IMG/VR virus record: IMGVR_UViG_3300037068_000040
Span: 1-46,188 of that record
From: a virus
DNA: 46,188 bases
Reading direction: 5' to 3' (one strand)
Shown: in pieces, positions 30,817 to 37,639 of the stretch
Position numbering within the stretch: position 1 is the stretch's first letter
Layout: every line of letters begins with the position of its first letter
Position numbers and translations under genes: made by a program
The notes under the pieces: model-generated
What the model was told of the DNA's origin: nothing
The model's database searches: none
The model's input: the letters and a program-made list of their open reading frames with translations, nothing else

Positions 30817-33127
30817 GTGCGGCCTCCGTGGCGAGTTCGAGTTCGAGCTGCTTCACGTTCATGCGGTCGACGAGGCGCGTGAAGCGTTGCTTGTCCGCTG
30901 TGTTCGCGATCGCTTGACGCACAGCGTCAGTTGTTCCGATGAGGATCACGCCTTTCTTGGCACGCGTGACCGCTGTGTAGAACAACCGCCGAGTGGTCAT
31001 GTGATGCGAGTGATGGCAGACAACGATGACCCAGTCGTATTCACTGCCCTGCGCTTTGTGCACAGTGAAGCAGTAAGCGAGCTCCAGATCTTTCTTCGCT
31101 TGCAGGACGCTGTAGCTATGCACCTTGCGCTCGTTGTCGCCGTCGATCTCGCCCACGAACAACTCCGTAACCTCGTCTTTGTCATTCGTTTCGATGTGGA
31201 CGACGCGGCCCGTGTCGCCGTTGACCAGGCCGCGGGATGAATCGTTGTGCCTGATCATCACTTTCGACCGCAGGCGCAGCTCCGCGTGTGCGGAGATCTC
31301 GACCCGCGCGGGCGCTTCCGGATTGATTGGGTTGAGCGTGTCGTGAAGAACAGCGTTGAGGGCGATGACGCCCGCTGGGCCTTTGTGCTGCGGGCTCAGC
31401 GCTGCGACGCTGACCTTGGTGATCCACGATGTCTCATCGCGCACGAAGAGATCGCGCAGCGCGCCGGGAATGGCGGACGCGTTGCGGCATTCGATGAGCA
31501 TGAAGTCTTCCTCCTGCTCCGGCGGAGGCGGCTCGCCCGGCGCGCGCTCTCGCGGCTTGAATGCGAGCGCGGGCATGTGGCCGGCCAGAATGACTGGCGC
31601 ATTCACTGCGATCCATGAGTCAGCCGCAGAGCGATGCAGTTGCGTGAGTCGCGTAACAGGGATGTGTCCGCTCTTGATGAGGTCGCTGAACGGCTGGCCC
31701 GCTCCGACCGGCGGCAGCTGATTCACGTCTCCGATCAAACGCAAGCGCGCATGCCCGAGCCGCTTGATCACCTGCGCCATGAGCATCGCGTCGATCATCG
31801 AAGCTTCATCGATGAAGACGAAACGCGCCTCGGTGCGCGGCCCTTCCGAGACCCCAGTGCCGTAGAACCATGCGTCGGACGGTCGGATCTTGAAGAGCGA
31901 GTGAAGCGTGACAGCATCACGGCTCGTCGCCTTGCTCATCCGCTTCGCAGCTTTGCCCGTGGGCGCAGCTAGGACATAGCTCGCCCCGACTTCATCGAGC
32001 GCATCGAGCGCAGCGCGGAGCACGCTCGTCTTGCCCGTGCCGGGGCCGCCTGTCGTTATCGCGATGCGCGTGCGCTCGCTTATCATGCGCTGCGCTGCAA
32101 GCGTCTGGCTGCAATCGAGTTCGAATTCCTCGGAATACATCTCCATCCGCCAGTGGTAGTTCCTGCACTGCGGGCAGCCCCCGTCCGAAGTCGACATCTC
32201 GAACGGCACATCGTCATCTTCCGGCGTCGGGTGATGCTCCATCGCGTAACTCGCGATGGTCGTCTCTGCGCTGTGCAGTGCAGTCAGATACACATACTTC
32301 TGTTCATCGAGCACGACGCGCTTGCGCTCGATGAGTGCGTCCAGCGCAGGCTTGAGCTGCGAGACGTAGTCGAGCTTGTGTTCGCCGCAGATCCATTCGA
32401 GCAGTTCGCGCTCGCCGTACATGTGGCCTTCGTTCTCCGCTGCTTCCTTGAGCGTGAAGAGCACGAGCGCTTCGACCCTGCACGGGTGGTCGTTCGGGAT
32501 GCCCATCTTGGCGCGGATCTCGTCCGCGGTCTTGAAGCCGATCCGCTCGATGCGATACGCGAGTTCGTATGGGTCGCAGCGGATTGCCTCGAGCGCTTCC
32601 GGCAGCGTCGTCCACTCTTCTTTGCAGCGCTTGATCTGCAGCGGCGTCAGCCCCCAGCCGCGCAGCGCTGCGCGATGGCCGGCCCCGTCGGCGTCTTCAT
32701 CCACTACATCGTGGATGCGCTGCGCGAGCTCCGCGCTAATGCCCGCTTCGCATAGCTGCTCGTGCTCGTGAAGGATCGTGTGCCAGAACGCTTGCACGTC
32801 TTGCGCGAAGTGCTGCGCGAGGCGCTGCGCCGTGACCTCGCCGACCCCCTCGACTGCATCGCGCAGATACGTCACGAGCCCATGCATCGAAGCGGGGCAG
32901 CAGCATTCGTAGTCGCTCACATCGAACTGCTCGCCCCAGCGGGCGTGCACAGTGAAGCGACCTTCGAGCACGACGCCGACGCCGGGACGGGGCAAGTGAT
33001 AGCCCTGCAGCTTCACTTCGCGCCCGTCCGCAATGCGCAGCCAAGCGATGTGCCAGCCGCTGTCGGCGGCGGGTTCGTCCTTCCATCGGGAGATCTCGCC
33101 GCTGAGCTTTTCGCTTGGCTGCGTCAT
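30800..33127 (-). CDS. RecD2-like superfamily 1 DNA helicase
   Basis: A 775-residue helicase. The N-terminal 80 residues form a small beta domain and residues 85-220 hold tandem helix-hairpin-helix-like parts (VEGVGEVTAQRLAQHF, YRIERIGFKTADEIRAKMG), as in RecD2. A CPQC pair lies at 318-321. Helicase motifs: Walker A GGPGTGKT (360-367), Walker B FVFIDEAS (436-443), motif III GDVNQLPPVG (466-475), and near the end HKAQGSEYDWV (690-700) and YTAVTRAKKGV (717-727). It probably unwinds 5'-to-3' in phage recombination or replication restart. Preceded by GGGAG and only two bases after the upstream gene. Confidence 0.92.
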   Translation of the reverse strand: MTQPSEKLSGEISRWKDEPAADSGWHIAWLRIADGREVKLQGYHLPRPGVGVVLEGRFTVHARWGEQFDVSDYECCCPASMHGLVTYLRDAVEGVGEVTAQRLAQHFAQDVQAFWHTILHEHEQLCEAGISAELAQRIHDVVDEDADGAGHRAALRGWGLTPLQIKRCKEEWTTLPEALEAIRCDPYELAYRIERIGFKTADEIRAKMGIPNDHPCRVEALVLFTLKEAAENEGHMYGERELLEWICGEHKLDYVSQLKPALDALIERKRVVLDEQKYVYLTALHSAETTIASYAMEHHPTPEDDDVPFEMSTSDGGCPQCRNYHWRMEMYSEEFELDCSQTLAAQRMISERTRIAITTGGPGTGKTSVLRAALDALDEVGASYVLAAPTGKAAKRMSKATSRDAVTLHSLFKIRPSDAWFYGTGVSEGPRTEARFVFIDEASMIDAMLMAQVIKRLGHARLRLIGDVNQLPPVGAGQPFSDLIKSGHIPVTRLTQLHRSAADSWIAVNAPVILAGHMPALAFKPRERAPGEPPPPEQEEDFMLIECRNASAIPGALRDLFVRDETSWITKVSVAALSPQHKGPAGVIALNAVLHDTLNPINPEAPARVEISAHAELRLRSKVMIRHNDSSRGLVNGDTGRVVHIETNDKDEVTELFVGEIDGDNERKVHSYSVLQAKKDLELAYCFTVHKAQGSEYDWVIVVCHHSHHMTTRRLFYTAVTRAKKGVILIGTTDAVRQAIANTADKQRFTRLVDRMNVKQLELELATEAAHGRLH

Positions 33128-33129
33128 GG

Positions 33130-33984
33130 CTAGATCTCCCGTGCTGGTGCGCCGCTCGGGGTGAAGCCCGACGAGGGTTGCCCATCGTCTTCGCGCGGAG
33201 CTTCCTCGGCTTCAAACTGGTTCATGAGCGGCAAGATCGTCCGCGTAAGCACGTCCGCTTCCGCGGCGTAGTCGCGAATGCGATCGACTGACACGACCGC
33301 TGTGCGCGTGATGGTCGGCACTGCATAGCTGCTCGTCTTCGAGCGCGTTACGATCGCAGCGCCGAGCTGCACTTCGAATGTGCAGAGCGGCAAGTTCGAT
33401 GCGATTCCGTTGCGGCGAAGCTGCGCGATGTGGAAGCGCTGCTGATAGCCGCGAAGCACATCGAGCGATGTGCGCTTGTACGTGGTCGTGAAGAGCTCGC
33501 CCGTCTCGAGGTCCTTCGCATACATCCGATAGATCTCATCGCAGGGAAGCTTCCGCTTGCCTTCGATGGTCGTCCATCGAGCGAACTCGCAGCCCTTGCA
33601 CGGCCGCTTCGTTTGCGTCGCTTGCCACATGCCAGTGATGCGATCGCTGGAGCGGCAGATCACCTCCTGCTTATCGAAGTTCGAGTAGATGCGGATTTTC
33701 TTCTCCGCGAGGAAGACACAGCGGATGGTCGGGTACTGCTTCTGCGCGAGCTTGTCGTAATAGAAGTCATCGCGCACGGGGGCGCCGTCGCCGTCGACTG
33801 CTTCGCCGCCCTGGTTCAGCAAGCGCCGAGGGATCCGAATGTCATCGGGGTCGACCTCGATGCCGTCCGGGATCTGGTCGAACACGCCCGCGCTCGCGAG
33901 CTCCGCAGTCTGCTCTTCAAGCGATCGCACGAGCGCGCTCGAGGTCGATGTCTGCTCTGTCTCTGTCGGTTTCTTCGTGGCCAT
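33130..33984 (-). CDS. Putative ssDNA-binding protein with a Cys site
   Basis: A 284-residue protein from ATG 33984. The core contains IPRRLLNQGGEAV...YPTIRCVFLAEKKIRIY, then C110, CKGC (129-132) and C148, a plausible zinc site, followed by the beta-rich TGELFTTTYKRTSLDVLRGY, and an acidic disordered C-terminal tail. Placement between a RecB-like nuclease and a RecD-like helicase, with the acidic tail, suggests a single-strand binding or recombination mediator protein. No named family is recognised. The codons upstream of Met33984 are shadow. Confidence 0.65.
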   Translation of the reverse strand: MATKKPTETEQTSTSSALVRSLEEQTAELASAGVFDQIPDGIEVDPDDIRIPRRLLNQGGEAVDGDGAPVRDDFYYDKLAQKQYPTIRCVFLAEKKIRIYSNFDKQEVICRSSDRITGMWQATQTKRPCKGCEFARWTTIEGKRKLPCDEIYRMYAKDLETGELFTTTYKRTSLDVLRGYQQRFHIAQLRRNGIASNLPLCTFEVQLGAAIVTRSKTSSYAVPTITRTAVVSVDRIRDYAAEADVLTRTILPLMNQFEAEEAPREDDGQPSSGFTPSGAPAREI

Positions 33985-34114
33985 TTGGTCGGGTTCTCTT
34001 TCGGGACAACGGGTAAAGGAAGGCCGCGCGCGCACGCCGGGTGCAGCGCCGCGCGCGGGTCAGCGCCGCTCGGAGCCCCAGTGCCCGAGCGCGCGAACTC
34101 TTATGGGGGTGACT

Positions 34115-35350
34115 TCAGTCGCCGAGTTCTTCAGCTGCGGCGATCGCGTCTCTCGGCAGCACGCGCAGCACTTCGCGTATGCGCAACTGCTCCGCTCCGC
34201 GCGGTTCGTAACCACTGTTCAGACACGGCTGCGCGAACGGGCAGCGCTTGCAGTGCTCGGCGACGAGGTCGATGAACTGGCCCATCCGGACCATCCCGAT
34301 GACCTTGCGCAGGCGCGAGCCGAGGCGCGGCAAGTCATGCGCTGCGACACGCACGGGCAGCCACGCGGGGCCGCGCGGTTCATCGGCGTAATACTTCACG
34401 GCCCCGCCGCTCGTGTAGCGTGGCCGCTCCGGCGTGTCGGCCATCGTTGCGTAGTACGCGACGTCTTCCGGCCGCGTGGGCTTCTTCGTGCCGCTCTTCG
34501 TATACGGAACGTAGTCGGCGAGCTGCACGGTGAAGATCTCATCCGGGAACTGGTCGAAGCGATGCACGAGCGGCCCGCTGCTTCCGTTGGCGACGCTGCA
34601 CAGCGCAAGCTCGAGGCACTCGCGCTCCGCGCGGAAGCGTGAAGCGTGGATGAGTTCGTAGCCAAAGCACTGCGCGCGCCAGCCTGCGTCGCACTTCGTG
34701 AGCACGCACTGCTCGCGCTCGATGAACAAACCCGAGTGCAACGCTGCAGCATAGAAGCCCGCTTCCCAGCCGTGGTCGAGCGTGATCTGGTCCGGCTTCT
34801 GGCCGCCTGTTTTCCAGTCTGCGAACGCGAGCGCTTGCGGATTGCTGCGCGGCCGATAGACGAGATCGCAGTGCCCAGCAATCCAGTAGCCGTCGATCTG
34901 CGAGATGAACGCGCCTTCGACCAGCTCGATGGACGCGACATAGTTCGGGAGGTCAGCGAGCAGCCCGAGGATCATCGCAACGCGGTCAGCGTTGACCTCG
35001 TCGGGGTCTTCGCCGCGCCAGTCGACGGTGCGCCCGCCGAGTTCACGCTGCAGCTCATCCATGTAAACGCGTGTGACGTTGTCTCGCGACAGCCGCCCGC
35101 CGCCCAGGATGAACTTGCGGGACGGCTCCAACTTCAGCGCACGATAAATCGTCTCGTGCACTGCAGTGCCTGTCGCTGCGCTCGCGTAGACAACGCGCTC
35201 CGCTGCTTCTTCAGCAGTCGTATTCCAAAGCGCGTTCTGTTCGTACCAGAAGCGTTTCGGACATCCGTACGGCCCCGTGAGTTGGTTCAGCTGCGACTTG
35301 TGCACGGGCTGCGCGAGCGAACCGAATGCGCGATTGTTCCACGCTGTCAT
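34115..35350 (-). CDS. PD-(D/E)XK nuclease with Fe-S cluster cysteines (RecB/Cas4-like)
   Basis: A 411-residue nuclease. ATG 35350 is chosen because AAGGGG lies upstream; the frame further up is Pro/Cys-rich shadow. Motifs: Cys30 (PYGCPKRF), His65 (GTAVHE), Asp162 (GHCDLVY) and Asp178-Trp-Lys180 (ADWKTG) forming the PD-(D/E)XK core. Cys367, Cys370 and Cys376 (CKRCPFAQPC) complete a four-Cys [4Fe-4S] set with Cys30, as in Cas4 and AddB. It likely acts as a single-strand or end-processing exonuclease with the SSB-like and RecD-like neighbours. Confidence 0.88.
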   Translation of the reverse strand: MTAWNNRAFGSLAQPVHKSQLNQLTGPYGCPKRFWYEQNALWNTTAEEAAERVVYASAATGTAVHETIYRALKLEPSRKFILGGGRLSRDNVTRVYMDELQRELGGRTVDWRGEDPDEVNADRVAMILGLLADLPNYVASIELVEGAFISQIDGYWIAGHCDLVYRPRSNPQALAFADWKTGGQKPDQITLDHGWEAGFYAAALHSGLFIEREQCVLTKCDAGWRAQCFGYELIHASRFRAERECLELALCSVANGSSGPLVHRFDQFPDEIFTVQLADYVPYTKSGTKKPTRPEDVAYYATMADTPERPRYTSGGAVKYYADEPRGPAWLPVRVAAHDLPRLGSRLRKVIGMVRMGQFIDLVAEHCKRCPFAQPCLNSGYEPRGAEQLRIREVLRVLPRDAIAAAEELGD

Positions 35351-35658
35351 GTGTGCCCCTTCGCGATCGCACGTTGGCGGTTGCGTTCGCTGAGGTGGCG
35401 ATCTCTCGCCTGCAGGACAGCCCGCGGTCAATAGCTCTTCATCCCAAAAGAGAACTTTTAGTGTCTTGCGCGCACAGACTGGCGTCGCGTGGGTATATCC
35501 GGCCATGCGCTGCGCGTGTTGGCTGGCGTGCGTGTCTCACCCGCCCCGGCATGTAACCCCAGATCGAACGTGGTACAGAACGTCGCAGCGTTTAGGCCCT
35601 TCCGTCCGGCGCACGATCTGGTTTACTGCGCCGACATACACGGGAGGGCCACGGCGAC
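35351..35658. other. Gene-free stretch upstream of the leftward nuclease operon
   Basis: About 308 bases. It must hold the promoter for the leftward early operon, but I find no convincing -35/-10 pair. Seen: AAAAG-AGAA-CTTTT (35446-35459), CCCAAAAG (35443-35450, also present at 24411-24418 upstream of another leftward start), AGTGTC (35460-35465) and GGTATATCC (35492-35500). A frame from 35505 reads MRCACWLACV and on, but it overlaps the better gene at 35659 in another phase and is not called. Confidence 0.5.
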
Positions 35659-36195
35659 ATGCACACCGCAGAGAGCTTGTATGGGATCTTCGAGCCGCTA
35701 CTACAGACCAAGCGCTTGCCCGTGAATGGCTGGGATTTCATCCGGCTGCACTGCTCGCGTGTCATCTGCGTCTCGCGGGCAGGGATGAAGCCGGGGCTGC
35801 ACGAGAACCGCGACGCGGAAGATGATGAGCATCGCTGGTCGCTGCGCTTCGACGCACGCGATAGCTACCCGCAACGCAATCGCGCAGCCATCCGCGGAGC
35901 GATTCATATCCTCTTGCACGACCGCTTCGGCATCTCGCTCAAAGACATACCCAGCGAAGCGCTCGCGGAGCTTGAGCTTCGACTCGAAGTGCTCATGCTC
36001 GGCGACGGCTCTTATGTGCCGTTCGCGGAGCTCTGCGACACGACGCCATCACTTGCGCTTGCGCGTGCTCTGCCCCTTCCCGTTGCTCGCGTGCGATTCA
36101 TCCGACCCAAGCACCCGAGCGAGAGACATCTCGAACGCCACGCTATCGCCCTCGCCAAGATGCATGGCGTACTCCGCGCAGAACTCGGCCATTAG
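35659..36195 (+). CDS. Hypothetical protein, converging on the repressor gene
   Basis: A 178-residue protein with GGGAGGG upstream of the ATG. Residues 1-130 look like a real globular protein: MHTAESLYGIFEPLLQTKRL, then RNRAAIRGAIHILLHDRFGISLKDIPSEALAELELRLEVLML. The last 49 codons run through the antisense of the repressor 3' end (147-base overlap), which is unusually long. The position next to the repressor is where temperate phages often keep exclusion or superinfection genes, but nothing in the sequence shows this. Confidence 0.55.
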   Translation: MHTAESLYGIFEPLLQTKRLPVNGWDFIRLHCSRVICVSRAGMKPGLHENRDAEDDEHRWSLRFDARDSYPQRNRAAIRGAIHILLHDRFGISLKDIPSEALAELELRLEVLMLGDGSYVPFAELCDTTPSLALARALPLPVARVRFIRPKHPSERHLERHAIALAKMHGVLRAELGH

Positions 36196-36609
36196 GTCTT
36201 CGTTCACCGCGAAGAGAGCAAGCTCCTTCCGATCAAGCGCGCGGGTGAGCGCCCCGCGGACCTTGTTCGGGATGAGTTGACGGTCGAGATACGCGCGCTG
36301 CTCTTCCGTGCTGAGGCTCATGCCGTTCGACTTGCCGTTCACAGGCGCGGGCGCTGCAGCGTCCAGCCCGAACACGAGTTGGTCGAGCGTGAAGCCCGTG
36401 AGCTTCGCAATCTTCACGAGCGGCTCGAGCCCGATGTCTTGCTCGCCGCTGAGCCATCGCTTGAGGCTCGTCCAGTGCACCCCGAGTGTCTTCGCGAATG
36501 TTGCGTGCGTATACCCGCGAGCAAGCATGCATGCGTGGATGCGGTTGTGTCGCTCCTTCTCCGCGAGCGGGTTGGCGATGTTCAGATTCGACGGCGCTGC
36601 TTTCGTCAT
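36049..36609 (-). CDS. Putative lysogeny repressor (HTH, non-LexA type)
   Basis: A 186-residue protein. ATG 36609 is chosen since GAGG lies six bases upstream; the frame is open to 36681. Residues about 20-75 are a Cro/CI HTH (MLARGYTHATFAKTLGVHWTSLKRWLSGEQDIGLEPLVKIAKLTGF). The rest is helical (TEEQRAYLDRQLIPNKVRGALTRALDRKEL) with a basic tail, and has no S24 peptidase serine/lysine pair or Ala-Gly cleavage site. It diverges from a Cro-like gene across a 229-base operator region, the layout of an immunity switch. Confidence 0.78.
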   Translation of the reverse strand: MTKAAPSNLNIANPLAEKERHNRIHACMLARGYTHATFAKTLGVHWTSLKRWLSGEQDIGLEPLVKIAKLTGFTLDQLVFGLDAAAPAPVNGKSNGMSLSTEEQRAYLDRQLIPNKVRGALTRALDRKELALFAVNEDLMAEFCAEYAMHLGEGDSVAFEMSLARVLGSDESHASNGKGQSTRKRK

Positions 36610-36838
36610 ATGAGCCTCATTGAACGCATCGGAGGTTCGCTTTGCAACCGGGATATATCCCATCGATGGCACATTTAGCATCTTCTGAGTACCTTTGAGC
36701 AGTAGGCGCTGCGCGCATCAGGTGCGCAATCAACCCTAGGGATAGGGTGTTTCCTGGCTACACGAGAGCGCGCAGTGTCCGACGCGCCACTGGGATTGTC
36801 TTGCAGGACACTCGCGCCCGGGTGTATCCCCGGCTGCC
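36610..36838. promoter_or_regulatory. Immunity control region with several dyads
   Basis: Between repressor and Cro-like gene lie: the perfect palindrome GGGATATATCCC (36650-36661), ACCCTA-GGGA-TAGGGT (36733-36748), and AGTGTCC...GGACACT (36774-36780 and 36806-36812, 25-base spacer). These are candidate operators. GGGATATATCCC lies about 40 bases upstream of the repressor start, where its -10 would be expected. Confidence 0.6.
36801..36830 (+). promoter_or_regulatory. Possible promoter of the Cro-like gene, near-leaderless
   Basis: TTGCAG (36801-36806) and TATCCC (36825-36830) are 18 bases apart. The -10-like element ends eight bases before the ATG at 36839, so a transcript from here would start at or next to the start codon. 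No ribosome-binding sequence precedes the ATG, consistent with a leaderless message. The -35 half overlaps the right arm of the AGTGTCC/GGACACT dyad. Confidence 0.4.
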
Positions 36839-37120
36839 ATGACGCTGCTCGAATGGATTGAACACGCTTACGGCGGGAACATCTCGCGCTTCGCATGCGC
36901 GGCCGGACTGCCCTACGGCCTCGTCTTCCTCTATGCGAAGGGAAAGAAGACGCCCGGCCCCGAGATGGCGAAGCGCTTGCGTCGCATCACTTCGAACGCG
37001 TGCACGATCGAAGAGCTGCGCGCGCCCGACCGTCGCACGCTCAAGCGCCTTCAAGCGCTTCGCAACAAACGCTTGAAGCGTAAGACCAAGCTGCACTTCG
37101 GACCCGCTGCGACCGCGTAA
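36839..37120 (+). CDS. Cro-like HTH regulator
   Basis: A 93-residue protein. Residues 1-62 form an HTH of the Cro/YdaS kind (MTLLEWIEHAYGGNISRFACAAGLPYGLVFLYAKGKKTPGPEMAKRL) and the last 30 residues are strongly basic. It diverges from the repressor and leads the rightward replication operon, the position of Cro. No Shine-Dalgarno is visible, so translation may be leaderless. Confidence 0.75.
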   Translation: MTLLEWIEHAYGGNISRFACAAGLPYGLVFLYAKGKKTPGPEMAKRLRRITSNACTIEELRAPDRRTLKRLQALRNKRLKRKTKLHFGPAATA

Positions 37121-37235
37121 GAGCGCTCTGCCGCCCCAGGGTCCGAACATCCGCGCGCGCTCTCGCGCTGCGCGTTCGAGTTGTCGCGTCTCTGCTGAAC
37201 CCCCCCCCCAACCGCCACGCGAAGGAGAACGAAGC

Positions 37236-37622
37236 ATGACCGCCGAACTGATCGAACGACTGTGCCCCGTGAAGCTGAACGATGAAGAGGTGATCGACCG
37301 CGGCGCGAAGATGGCCGAGGAAGAGCTGCAGATCGATGAACTCAAGCTCGAACGAAAAGCGCTGAACGCGAAGATCGCAGAGCACGTCGCCGAGCGCTCG
37401 AAGCTCGCGCACGTCATCGAGTCGCGCACGGAGTCACGAACCGTGCGCTGTCACTGGGAAGTGAACACGAAGGCCGAACTCGTGATTCTCCTACGCGATG
37501 ACACGCGGGAAGAACTCGAATCGAGGCCGCTAACGGCGGCGGACCGCCAGCTCGCGCTGCCGGAGATGGAGACGGAGAAGAAGGCGAAGAGGTCACGCAC
37601 GAAGAAACAACCGCAATCCTGA
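37236..37622 (+). CDS. Coiled-coil protein of the replication operon, unknown
   Basis: A 128-residue protein with a strong GAAGGAG ribosome site. Residues 20-70 form a long charged coiled coil (DRGAKMAEEELQIDELKLERKALNAKIAEHVAERSKL), followed by a short beta segment (RTVRCHWEVNTKAELVILLRDD) and a basic tail. A nine-C run lies in its leader (about 37200). It sits between Cro and the primase-helicase; similar small coiled-coil proteins occur in this place in many temperate phages, role unknown. Confidence 0.7.
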   Translation: MTAELIERLCPVKLNDEEVIDRGAKMAEEELQIDELKLERKALNAKIAEHVAERSKLAHVIESRTESRTVRCHWEVNTKAELVILLRDDTREELESRPLTAADRQLALPEMETEKKAKRSRTKKQPQS

Positions 37623-37639
37623 ACCTCGGGGGCTCGCTC

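Noticed and set aside
34005-34100. GC-rich stem (CCGCGCGC with GCGCGCGG) between two leftward genes
   Set aside because: Alternating CG in this GC-rich DNA pairs easily by chance, and no U-tract follows.
35466-35825. Plus-strand frame containing MRCACWLACV, five bases after a TATATCC element
   Set aside because: Arg/His/Pro-rich shadow-like composition, and it overlaps the better gene at 35659 in another phase. The TATATCC spacing resembles that at 36839, so it is not excluded.
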